From: JBBSQE01 sp038258095
GTDB lineage: Bacteria; Actinomycetota; Thermoleophilia; Solirubrobacterales; 70-9
Direction of reading: 5' to 3'
NCBI GenBank assembly: GCA_038258095.1
Contig: JBBSQE010000123.1
Location: 1-9,706, forward strand
DNA: 9,706 bases
Shown: piece by piece, positions 1 to 6,160 of the stretch
How the letters are laid out: each line of letters starts with the position of its first letter
Numbering within the stretch: position 1 is the stretch's first letter
Program-made: the position numbers and the translations under genes
The notes under the pieces: model-generated
The model's input: the letters and a program-made list of their open reading frames with translations, nothing else
Databases searched by the model: none
What the model was told of the DNA's origin: nothing

Positions 1-1649
1 AGAGGACGCCATCGTTCTCCGTCGATCCGTCGGACAAGGTGTACCACTGCTTCGGGTGCGGGGTGGGCGGGGACATCTTCCAGTTCGTGCGGGAGAAGGA
101 GGACCTCGGGTTCGCGGAGGCGGTCGAGGCGCTGGCGGAGCGCTACGGGGTGGAGCTGGAGCGCGAGCAGGAGGATCCGCAGGCGGAGGCGCGGCGAAAG
201 CAGCGGGAGCGGGTGGGGCATTTGCTTTCCCGCACGGGGGTGTTTTACTCGGCCTTCCTGTGGGATGCGGATGAGGCGCGCGCGGCGCGCAAGTATCTGC
301 TCGAGCGCGGGCTTCGGGAGGAGACGCTGCGCGAGTTCGGGGTCGGGTATGCGCCGAGTGCCTGGGACAAGGTGCTCGTGCGGGGGCAGCGGGCGGGATT
401 CAGCGTCGATGAGATGCGGGGCGCGGGCCTGGTTACGAAGGGCCGGTCGGGCGGGGAGTACGACCGGTTCCGGACGCGGATCATGTTTCCGATCTCCGAC
501 CGGAGGGGCCGGGTGGTCGGCTTCGGGGCACGGGCGATGAGCTCCGAGCAGGGCGCGAAGTACATCAACACGGCGGAGACCGACCTGTTCAGGAAGAGCC
601 GCATGCTCTATGGGCTCGACAAAGCGAAGGCGGCGATCGCGAAGGCGCGACGGGCTGTGGTCGTCGAGGGGTATACGGATGTGATCGCGCTGCATGGGGG
701 CGGGATCGAGGAGGCGGTCGGCGTGATGGGGACGGCGATCACGGAGGACCAGGTCGCCGTGCTGTCGGGGATGGTCGAGGAGGTGGTGTTGGCGCTCGAT
801 GCGGACTCGGCGGGTCAGGAGGCGATGCTGCGGGCCCAAAGGGTCGCGGCGGGGCGCCGGATGCGGCTGAGGGTCGCGGCGATGCCGGCCGGGGAGGATC
901 CGGCGGAGATGCTCGCTGCGGAGGGTGGGGCGGAGCGGTTTCGCGGGCTGGTGGAAGGGGCGGTTGATCTGCCCGAGTTCCGGATTTCGATGGTGCTGGA
1001 CAGGATGGCGGACACGTCTCCCGGGGAGCGGGATCGGGCGCTTCTGGAGGCGGCGCCGGTGCTCGCGGCGATGGAAGAGTCGGCGGCGCAAAACGAGCTG
1101 GTGAGGCGGGTGGCGGACCGGCTCGATGTGGATCCGGCCATGGTGATGCGAAAGATGGCCAGCGTTCCGGAGGATGGCGGCCGTGCTGAGGCGGGGGAGC
1201 GGGGGGGACGCGAGATGGGGGAGGGTCCGGCCCCTCGGTCGGCACCGCTGACATCGCGCGAGCGGCGCGAACGAGCGCTGCTGGCGATGTGCATCGCGAG
1301 GCCGAAGGAGGGGGCGGAGGTGCTGCGCCGGTTGTCCGAGGAGCACCTGTCCGAATCCGGCGCGGAGGGCTTGCGGTGGCTCCGCGTCCATCTCGACGAA
1401 CCGACGAAGGGGCTTCCGAGCGAGGGCACCCTGACCGGCCTCATGTCAGAGCTGGTCCTTCTCGCGCGCAGCCAGCCGGCGTCCCCGGAATCGATGGAGG
1501 TCAACTTCCTCCAGCTCGAGCAGCGTCGCCTGGAATCGGAGATCTCCGCGGCCGGGAGGGGCGGCGACGACGCCCGCCGAGCTGAGCTGAGCCGCGAGCG
1601 CAACAGCCTGCTGCGACGATTGGCCGAGGCGCAGCACGCGGTGTCTTAG
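1..1649 (+). CDS. dnaG: DNA primase DnaG, 5' end missing (cut by window edge)
   Basis: Synthesises RNA primers at the replication fork with the DnaB helicase. The frame is open from base 3 and already reads primase sequence (RTPSFSVDPSDK, then YHCFGCGVGGD). The window therefore begins inside the CHC2 zinc finger: the second CxxC (codons at 48 and 57) is present and the first Cys/His pair lies off the left edge. The GTG at 39 is an internal valine, not the start. Next comes the catalytic core, with DRFRTRIMFPISD at about 463-501 and the KYINT segment near 559. The Toprim fold follows, with acidic EGYTDV starting at 666 and DADSAG starting at 798, the metal-binding residues. After a charged, Gly/Glu-rich linker (about 1170-1250) a helical C-terminal region would be the DnaB-binding domain. 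The stop is TAG at 1647. In other bacteria dnaG often sits beside rpoD; here the next gene is an HNH nuclease. Family identity is very secure. Confidence 0.97.
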   Translation, partial: RTPSFSVDPSDKVYHCFGCGVGGDIFQFVREKEDLGFAEAVEALAERYGVELEREQEDPQAEARRKQRERVGHLLSRTGVFYSAFLWDADEARAARKYLLERGLREETLREFGVGYAPSAWDKVLVRGQRAGFSVDEMRGAGLVTKGRSGGEYDRFRTRIMFPISDRRGRVVGFGARAMSSEQGAKYINTAETDLFRKSRMLYGLDKAKAAIAKARRAVVVEGYTDVIALHGGGIEEAVGVMGTAITEDQVAVLSGMVEEVVLALDADSAGQEAMLRAQRVAAGRRMRLRVAAMPAGEDPAEMLAAEGGAERFRGLVEGAVDLPEFRISMVLDRMADTSPGERDRALLEAAPVLAAMEESAAQNELVRRVADRLDVDPAMVMRKMASVPEDGGRAEAGERGGREMGEGPAPRSAPLTSRERRERALLAMCIARPKEGAEVLRRLSEEHLSESGAEGLRWLRVHLDEPTKGLPSEGTLTGLMSELVLLARSQPASPESMEVNFLQLEQRRLESEISAAGRGGDDARRAELSRERNSLLRRLAEAQHAVS

Positions 1650-1687
1650 TCACGGAATACGCGCTGACCCATACGAGTTCCGCGTGA

Positions 1688-1697
1688 GTTGCGCAAC
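1688..1697. repeat. Perfect 10-bp palindrome GTTGCGCAAC abutting the SOS box
   Basis: GTTGCGCAAC equals its own reverse complement. It shares its last base (1697) with the first base of the LexA-type operator. It lies about 50 bases upstream of the HNH start codon. It could be a second operator half-site arrangement or chance; no known regulator is assigned. Confidence 0.45.
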
Positions 1698-1710
1698 GAA
1701 CACATGTTCG
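1697..1710. promoter_or_regulatory. LexA operator (SOS box) upstream of the HNH nuclease gene
   Basis: The bases read CGAACACATGTTCG, that is CGAAC-N4-GTTCG. This is the inverted repeat bound by LexA/DinR in Bacillus, mycobacteria and other Gram-positives, and the spacer ACAT also fits the RNRY pattern of the published consensus. It ends 36 bases before the ATG of the HNH gene at 1747, where a repressor would block promoter access. I see no second SOS box of this quality in the window. The sequence match is directly visible; LexA regulation is inferred from the motif and its position. Confidence 0.82.
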
Positions 1711-1746
1711 TGTTTTGCCGTTCGGTCCGGCTGTCACGCTCGTTTC

Positions 1747-2289
1747 ATGGACAGGAAGCGATTTGAGGCTCTGCTGAGCGCCGGGGCAAGCGTCAGGGTG
1801 ATTGCCGAACAGCTCGGGGTCAGTGAATCGACGGTGCGGCGCAACCTGAACCGATTGGGCCTCCGCACTGAGCGAATGGCCCGGCGGGGGCGGTTCGACG
1901 AGGCACGCCGGCTCGGTCTTCGAGAAGCGACGGGAATCTGCCCCCGCCATGGCGAGACAAAGCACGTCCGGCGGACCAACGGTGTGTTCGCCTGCTCTCG
2001 GTGCAGCTCGGAGGCCGTGTCGAGACGCCGCCGGGTCGTGAAGAGGAAACTCGTGGCGGAAGCGGGTGGATCCTGTCGCATCTGCGGATACGATCGGTGC
2101 CACGCTGCACTTCAGTTTCACCATCTCGCTCCGGCCGCGAAGAACTTCTCGCTCGGACACGGTGGCATCACGCGCGGGATCGATCAGCTTCGACGCGAAG
2201 CCGAATCCTGTGTCCTCCTCTGCGCGAATTGTCATGCGGAAGTGGAAGTCGGCTTCGCCACGTTGGAATCCGAGGTGTCGGTAAAGTGA
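1747..2289 (+). CDS. SOS-box HNH endonuclease with N-terminal HTH and zinc ribbon
   Basis: A 180-residue predicted DNA-binding nuclease. Residues 5-40 form a helix-turn-helix (IAEQLGVSESTVRRNLNRLGL type). Residues 65-86 hold a zinc ribbon (C65-x2-H68 and C83-x2-C86). Residues 105-170 are an HNH/treble-clef nuclease: C110-x2-C113, the His pair H125-H126, then C159-x2-C162 with N161 and H163. The structural cysteines and the HNH residues are all present, so it looks intact. I chose ATG 1747 because a longer reading from GTG 1684 would put the LexA box inside the gene and adds a Cys-rich, unconserved-looking leader. There is no Shine-Dalgarno, so the mRNA may be leaderless. The SOS box at 1697-1710 suggests induction by DNA damage. 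It stands alone between dnaG and tRNA-Asn, with no methylase partner visible, so a classical restriction role is unsupported. Substrate and biological role are unknown. Confidence 0.88.
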   Translation: MDRKRFEALLSAGASVRVIAEQLGVSESTVRRNLNRLGLRTERMARRGRFDEARRLGLREATGICPRHGETKHVRRTNGVFACSRCSSEAVSRRRRVVKRKLVAEAGGSCRICGYDRCHAALQFHHLAPAAKNFSLGHGGITRGIDQLRREAESCVLLCANCHAEVEVGFATLESEVSVK

Positions 2290-2350
2290 ATGCCGTAGTC
2301 CAACTGGCTCGGAAGTTGAGAGGTGTTTTCGAGGTAGTTCAGACTGCCGA

Positions 2351-2425
2351 TCCGGGGTAGCTCAATTTGGTAGAAGCGCTCGACTGTTAATCGAGAGGTT
2401 GTGGGTTCAAGTCCCACCCCCGGAG
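2351..2425 (+). tRNA. tRNA-Asn (anticodon GTT)
   Basis: The cloverleaf folds by hand. The acceptor stem 2351-2357 pairs fully with 2418-2424 (7 bp), and the discriminator is G2425. The anticodon stem 2379-2383/2391-2395 closes the loop CTGTTAA, with anticodon GTT at 2386-2388. The T stem 2401-2405/2413-2417 encloses TTCAAGT. The D stem is weak, with a C-A mismatch at its fourth pair. CCA is not encoded. The 61-base gap upstream (2290-2350) holds no gene and no convincing promoter. The 3' end overlaps the end of the glycosyltransferase gene on the opposite strand. Confidence 0.96.
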
Positions 2426-3639
2426 TGCCCGCCCAGGCCCAGTTCCTCGACCAGATCGGCCGCCCGGGCCGCACCGTCATTCTCAGCCGCCCAGGCCGCG
2501 ATCTCACCCGCCCGGGCGCCGAACGACGAATCGCCCAGGATCCGCCGCACCGCCCAGCGCCCCGCCGCCGGACTCCACAAGCGTCCCGGAACCGAGAGGC
2601 CCACGCCGGCCCAGTCGATCCGCGCCCCGTTCTCGAACATGTCGCCGCCGGCGGGCGAGGCCAGGACCGGCACCCCCGCGGCGAGCGCTCGCGCCACGGT
2701 CCCGTGGCCACCGTGGCAGATGACCAGCGAGGCGAGCGGCATCATCTGGCTGTAGCTCAGCCAATCCACCAGGACGGCGTTGGGCGGCACCTCGATCCGT
2801 GTCGCCGGCTCGACCCGGTTCGTCGTCGCCACCACCCGCACCGGCTCATTCGCCAGCGCCTCCAGCGCGACCCGCACCATCTTCCCGTCGCGGTCCTGCG
2901 CGGTGCTCGGCGCAACCAGGATCAGTGGATCGTCACCCTCCGGCACTTCGATGTCCTGGAACGGTAGCTCGAACTCGATCGGGCCCGTCACCTCGACCCC
3001 CGGCAGCCAGCTCCGCGGATACTCGAGTTGCGGGAACGTTCCGACCAACGCGAGGCTCGCGCTGATGCCCCCGTGGAAACGGCGGAGCGACGGCAGACCG
3101 AGCCGCTCACGCTGCTCGTTCATCTCCCCGCGGCCGCGCCGAAGCCCGGTCTCCAGCACAGGCTGCCCCATCCGCCAACCCACGCGTCCGAACGGAGTGC
3201 GTGGTGGCTGCACCCCGACGGCGAAGAATGGCATTCCCGGCTCGTGCACGGGGTACAGGTGCGGAATCAGCGTCGCTCGCGGGATCCCGGCCACCTCGGC
3301 CGCCAAGGCGGGCGCCAACGTCAGGATGTCGGTCACCACCACATGCGGCTGCAGGTCCTCGAGCAGCGGCCGCAGTGCCCTTGCCGCCTCCGCCGGACCG
3401 GCCGTCCCCTCGCCCTCGGCCGGTGGGGGAAACACCACGTACTCCTCGGCCCCCGCAAACCTGAGACCGAGGTCCTCGACCGGGCCCCGCCATCGCTCCC
3501 ACGTCTCGATCACGACCTCGTGCCCCCGAGACGCCAGCTCACACCCAAGCCCCATGGCGGGAAAGGCGTGCCCCGGATCACCGAACGCCGCAACCAGCAG
3601 CCGCAGCCTCCTCTCAGCCACGGGCGCTTCCGCCTGCAA
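2407..3639 (-). CDS. GT1/MGT-family UDP-sugar glycosyltransferase
   Basis: Probable nucleotide-sugar glycosyltransferase of the GT-B fold, of the type that decorates lipids, natural products or xenobiotics; the acceptor cannot be read from sequence. About 410 residues, the usual length. The N-terminal acceptor domain begins with a beta strand and glycine loop (LLVAAFGDPGHAFPAMGLG, about 14-32). The C-terminal donor domain carries the family signature HGGHGT (309-314), GVPVLASP (322-329) and GDMFENGAR (332-340). The usual DQ.NA box is altered, with Met in place of Gln. The start shown is TTG 3639. A GTG at 3621, with a GGCGGA-like SD upstream, is an equally good alternative and would give 404 residues. 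The stop codon (2407-2409, reverse strand) lies in the T loop of tRNA-Asn, so the last codons are templated by tRNA sequence. It is transcribed alone and diverges from the unknown gene at 3701. Confidence 0.9.
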   Translation of the reverse strand: MQAEAPVAERRLRLLVAAFGDPGHAFPAMGLGCELASRGHEVVIETWERWRGPVEDLGLRFAGAEEYVVFPPPAEGEGTAGPAEAARALRPLLEDLQPHVVVTDILTLAPALAAEVAGIPRATLIPHLYPVHEPGMPFFAVGVQPPRTPFGRVGWRMGQPVLETGLRRGRGEMNEQRERLGLPSLRRFHGGISASLALVGTFPQLEYPRSWLPGVEVTGPIEFELPFQDIEVPEGDDPLILVAPSTAQDRDGKMVRVALEALANEPVRVVATTNRVEPATRIEVPPNAVLVDWLSYSQMMPLASLVICHGGHGTVARALAAGVPVLASPAGGDMFENGARIDWAGVGLSVPGRLWSPAAGRWAVRRILGDSSFGARAGEIAAWAAENDGAARAADLVEELGLGGHSGGGT

Positions 3640-3700
3640 AACCTCGCCCGCGGCGGCCCCGAGTCGGGTGCCTGCGCGCCGAGCCGCTATCCCTCACCCC

Positions 3701-4207
3701 GTGAGGCGACGAAACCACGCCCAGCGCCTTCGCCGGACCATCGAGATGCTCCCCGGCCCCACCCGTGAGGCCATGCTTCGCGGCATCGACGCGAACGAGA
3801 TCATCGTCGGCGCCTACACCGACGGCGAGGGTGGCATCTGCCCGATGCTCGCGGCTCATCGCAATGGGGGCCGCACCGACTTCGCCTCCTTCGCGCGCGC
3901 CTGGGACGCCTACACGGGCGCTAAGCGGCCCCGTCGCGCCACCCGGCGCGAGATCCGCACCCGACGCAGCTATCACAAGACGACCGGGGCGGAAGGGTTC
4001 CTCCCGACCGGCCCCCTCGCCGCTGTCGTCGAAGACGTCCGGCGCAACCGGCGCCGCGCGGCCGAACGCGCCGCCTGGGCCGACCCGGCTCAACCGGCGG
4101 CCCCGAAGTGCAGGACCCGGCCCCTCGACGTCATCGAGGCAACCGCGGCGCAGGAGCGCGACGTCCTGTCTACGGTGCAGCGTCGACGGAGTCGCCCGGT
4201 CGCATGA
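3701..4207 (+). CDS. Conserved-looking hypothetical protein, 168 aa
   Basis: I do not recognise a named domain. Codon third positions are strongly G/C and the reading frame has sensible protein composition, so I regard it as real. A basic N-terminal helix (about 1-20, RRRNHAQRLRRTIEML) leads to a distinctive block at about 31-73: NEIIVGAYTDGEGGICPML, then AAHRNGGRT and FASFARAWDAY. The C-terminal half is Arg/Ala-rich and probably helical. There is no signal peptide and no membrane segment. The central block feels like a family seen in Solirubrobacterales-type genomes, but this is recollection and not a search result. The start is GTG 3701 because the preceding helix reads well; ATG 3746 is the alternative. 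No SD is visible. It diverges from the glycosyltransferase (about 61 bases between starts) and its last 38 bases overlap the 3' end of the SDR gene on the other strand. It could be DNA- or RNA-binding given its basicity, which is only a guess. Confidence 0.68.
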   Translation: MRRRNHAQRLRRTIEMLPGPTREAMLRGIDANEIIVGAYTDGEGGICPMLAAHRNGGRTDFASFARAWDAYTGAKRPRRATRREIRTRRSYHKTTGAEGFLPTGPLAAVVEDVRRNRRRAAERAAWADPAQPAAPKCRTRPLDVIEATAAQERDVLSTVQRRRSRPVA

Positions 4208-4907
4208 AAACGATCTCCGGCACGAGGCAGTTGGTGGACGTCCGCAGCAGGAAGCGAACCGCCTCCGCCAGATCCTCAGGCTGAATCATCTCATCCGCGT
4301 CGACCTGACCCTGGACGAACTCCGTCATCGGCGTCGCCACGAACGCCGGTGCGAGCGCGGTGCACTGGATCCCCGAGTCGGCGCCGAGCTCCTTCTGCGT
4401 GGCGACGCTGAAGTTGATGACCGCGCCCTTCGTCGCTCCGTACACCGAAAGCCACGCCTGCCCGGACTTGCCCGCGATCGAGGCAGTGTTGATGATCATC
4501 GCCTTGCCGTGCTCGGCGCCGGCCTCCTTCAGCATGGGCAGTCCCTCCCGGGTCCCGATGATCAGCGCGCGCAGATTGACGGCGAGCTGCATGTCGATGT
4601 GCTTCGTCTGGATCTCCTCCATCGCCCCGCCGATCCCGACCCCGGCGTTGTTCACGAGGACGTCGAGCCGGCCATAGGCCTCGCGGTGGCGCTCGAAGAC
4701 GGCGACTAGGTCAGCCTCGTCGGCCATGTTCGCCGGGACGCTCGTCACCTCGAGGCCATCCTCCCGAAGCCCCTCGGCCGCCGCCTCGAGCTTCTCCGAG
4801 CGCCTGGCTGAAACCGTCAGCGCGTATCCGTCCTCGCCGAGGGCACGCGCTATCGCCAAGCCGATGCCGCTCGATGCCCCGGTGATCAATGCTGCCCGCT
4901 TCGCCAA
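4170..4907 (-). CDS. Short-chain dehydrogenase/reductase (classical SDR)
   Basis: A cytosolic NAD(P)-dependent oxidoreductase of the classical SDR family, 245 residues, the typical length. The Rossmann motif TGASSGIG is at 9-16, NNAG at 86-89, catalytic Asn111, Ser143, and the YxxxK pair Tyr156/Lys160. The catalytic tetrad is thus complete. After the second strand the sequence reads SARRSEKL, and basic residues there usually indicate NADPH preference. The substrate is not predictable. The start is TTG at 4907, supported by an AAGGAG Shine-Dalgarno six bases upstream (4914-4919) and by the normal position of the glycine motif. A possible -10 element (TAGGGT, reverse strand, 4943-4948) lies upstream, with no recognisable -35. 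The gene diverges from the lipoprotein at 5033, and its 3' end overlaps the unknown gene ending at 4207. Confidence 0.95.
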   Translation of the reverse strand: MAKRAALITGASSGIGLAIARALGEDGYALTVSARRSEKLEAAAEGLREDGLEVTSVPANMADEADLVAVFERHREAYGRLDVLVNNAGVGIGGAMEEIQTKHIDMQLAVNLRALIIGTREGLPMLKEAGAEHGKAMIINTASIAGKSGQAWLSVYGATKGAVINFSVATQKELGADSGIQCTALAPAFVATPMTEFVQGQVDADEMIQPEDLAEAVRFLLRTSTNCLVPEIVFMRPGDSVDAAP

Positions 4908-4913
4908 CGGTCT

Positions 4914-4919
4914 CTCCTT
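4914..4919 (-). promoter_or_regulatory. Strong Shine-Dalgarno (AAGGAG) fixing the TTG start of the SDR gene
   Basis: The reverse strand reads AAGGAG, followed by six bases and TTG at 4907. It is the best ribosome binding site in the window and is the reason for choosing the rare TTG start. Most neighbouring genes lack such a site. Confidence 0.75.
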
Positions 4920-5020
4920 CAGGTCGTCTGTGGGTGAGGGGCACCCTATTACGACCGAGGCCGGGCCCCCGCCGCCACCCGGTCGGGGGAGGGACCGGCT
5001 GCTCGCCCCCGCATGCTCAA

Positions 5021-5026
5021 TAAGCT
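5021..5026 (+). promoter_or_regulatory. Possible -10 element for a leaderless lipoprotein transcript
   Basis: TAAGCT fits the TAnnnT pattern and ends six bases before the ATG at 5033, where a transcript starting at the A of ATG would place it. No Shine-Dalgarno is visible before this ATG and no good -35 is seen, so this is only suggestive. Confidence 0.3.
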
Positions 5027-5032
5027 TGTCTG

Positions 5033-6160
5033 ATGCGCATCTTTCGAAACGCCGCAGCCCTGATCTTCGCCCTTGTCGCCTTCGCCCTGATCGCGGGGTG
5101 CGGAGGGTCGAGTAATGGGACCGACGGCACCGAGCGTCCCGCCCCGCCGAAGGCGGACGTCCCCAGCGCGAAGGGCAAGACGCTGGGAGATGTCCTCAAC
5201 AACTGCTATCCCCCTCCCCGTCAGAATCGCGCCTGCGCCCCTGCGACAAGCGCCAACATCGTCATCGCTCCCGCCTCGCAGGTCTTCTACAAGGGGGAGA
5301 ACCGGTACTCGTTCGGCGTCTTTCACACCGACCGCTCGCAGATCTCGGACGCCGACGTCGCCCTCTACTTCGCCCGTGTGCCCGGGTCAGGCGCGTCGAC
5401 CATCCCGAAGGGGGCGGGGGCGGCCGCCGGCAAGTCCGGTTCCGCCTCACCGCCTCCCGAGAAAACGGGCAAGCAGGCGCTGACCAACGCACTCGACCAG
5501 CCGGCGAAGGGGCCGTTCCCCGCCGCGGTTGCCAGCCTCGAGACGAAGCCGGCGTTCCGCGCCGAGACCACCACATCGGATCCCGACGCGGCCACGACCA
5601 TCTACACCACGAACGTCAACTTCCCCCAGAACGGCGAGTGGCGGATCGCGGCAGTCATCCGCGACGGAGACAAGCTGTCCGCATCCCTCCTTCCCAGCGC
5701 CGTCGTCGGCGAATACTCAGGGATCCCGCGCGTGGGAGACCGTCCGCCGCGGATCCACACGCCGACGCCCGAGGATGTGGGCGGCGACCTTACGAAGCTG
5801 ACTACCCGCGTGCCGCCTGAATCCGAGAATCAGGTCGACTTCTATGACGCTCTGGGCAAGGATCCGATTGTCCTCTTGTTCTCGACCCCACAGTTCTGCC
5901 AGAGTCGGGTGTGCGGCCCCGTCCTCGACATCGCCGAGCAGGTCCGGGAGCAGGCGCCCGACGACGTCAAGTTCATCCACATGGAGATCTACAAGGACAA
6001 CGATCCAGGCAAGGGGGTGCGCCCCCAGGTGCGCGCCTTCAACCTGCCGAGCGAGCCGTGGCTCTTTGTCATCGACCGCAACGGAATCGTCCGAACCGCC
6101 CTGGAGGGAGCGTTCAGCGTGGGAGAGTTGGAGAAGGCTGTGAAGGAAGTGAGCGGCTGA
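5033..6160 (+). CDS. Exported lipoprotein with C-terminal thioredoxin-like domain
   Basis: A 375-residue membrane-anchored extracytoplasmic protein. Residues 1-22 are a lipoprotein signal peptide (RIFRN, a hydrophobic run, lipobox I-A-G-C with lipidated Cys23), followed by a Ser/Gly/Pro-rich tether. The middle, about 50-255, has no domain I can name; it contains strand-rich stretches, a low-complexity Gly/Ala/Pro insert near 120-145 and a Cys pair (NNC and RAC, near 57-68). From about 270 the chain resembles a thioredoxin fold: strand DPIVLLFSTPQF, the redox motif C289-QSRV-C294, helix, strand VKFIHMEIY, a Pro at the cis-Pro position (PSEPWLFVID) and a closing strand/helix. The motif is CX4C where classical thioredoxins have CXXC. 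A disulfide reductase or TlpA-like role is inferred. The stop TGA overlaps the ATG of the HPt gene (TGATG), so the two are probably co-translated. Confidence 0.85.
   Translation: MRIFRNAAALIFALVAFALIAGCGGSSNGTDGTERPAPPKADVPSAKGKTLGDVLNNCYPPPRQNRACAPATSANIVIAPASQVFYKGENRYSFGVFHTDRSQISDADVALYFARVPGSGASTIPKGAGAAAGKSGSASPPPEKTGKQALTNALDQPAKGPFPAAVASLETKPAFRAETTTSDPDAATTIYTTNVNFPQNGEWRIAAVIRDGDKLSASLLPSAVVGEYSGIPRVGDRPPRIHTPTPEDVGGDLTKLTTRVPPESENQVDFYDALGKDPIVLLFSTPQFCQSRVCGPVLDIAEQVREQAPDDVKFIHMEIYKDNDPGKGVRPQVRAFNLPSEPWLFVIDRNGIVRTALEGAFSVGELEKAVKEVSG

Noticed and set aside
1650..1687. Possible terminator after dnaG (TCACGGAA pairing with TTCCGCGTGA)
   Set aside because: The stem is short with a two-base bulge, the loop is about 20 bases and there is no T-run, so it is not convincing as an intrinsic terminator.
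1684..1746. GTG 1684 as start of the HNH gene
   Set aside because: It would put the LexA operator inside the coding region and adds 21 residues without recognisable features. ATG 1747 fits the HTH domain start.
815..2235. Minus-strand open frames opposite dnaG and the HNH gene
   Set aside because: They have Ser/Arg/Pro-rich shadow composition, no motifs, and lie opposite two well-supported genes.
2316..2345. Promoter for tRNA-Asn (TTGAGA at 2316 with CAGACT at 2340)
   Set aside because: The -10 is poor and the implied transcription start would fall inside the mature tRNA.
2780..3700. Long plus-strand open frame running antisense through the glycosyltransferase and into the 3701 gene
   Set aside because: Its first part is the mirror of a clear GT1 protein and is low-complexity Arg/Ser/Pro translation. 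Only the part from 3701 looks like protein.
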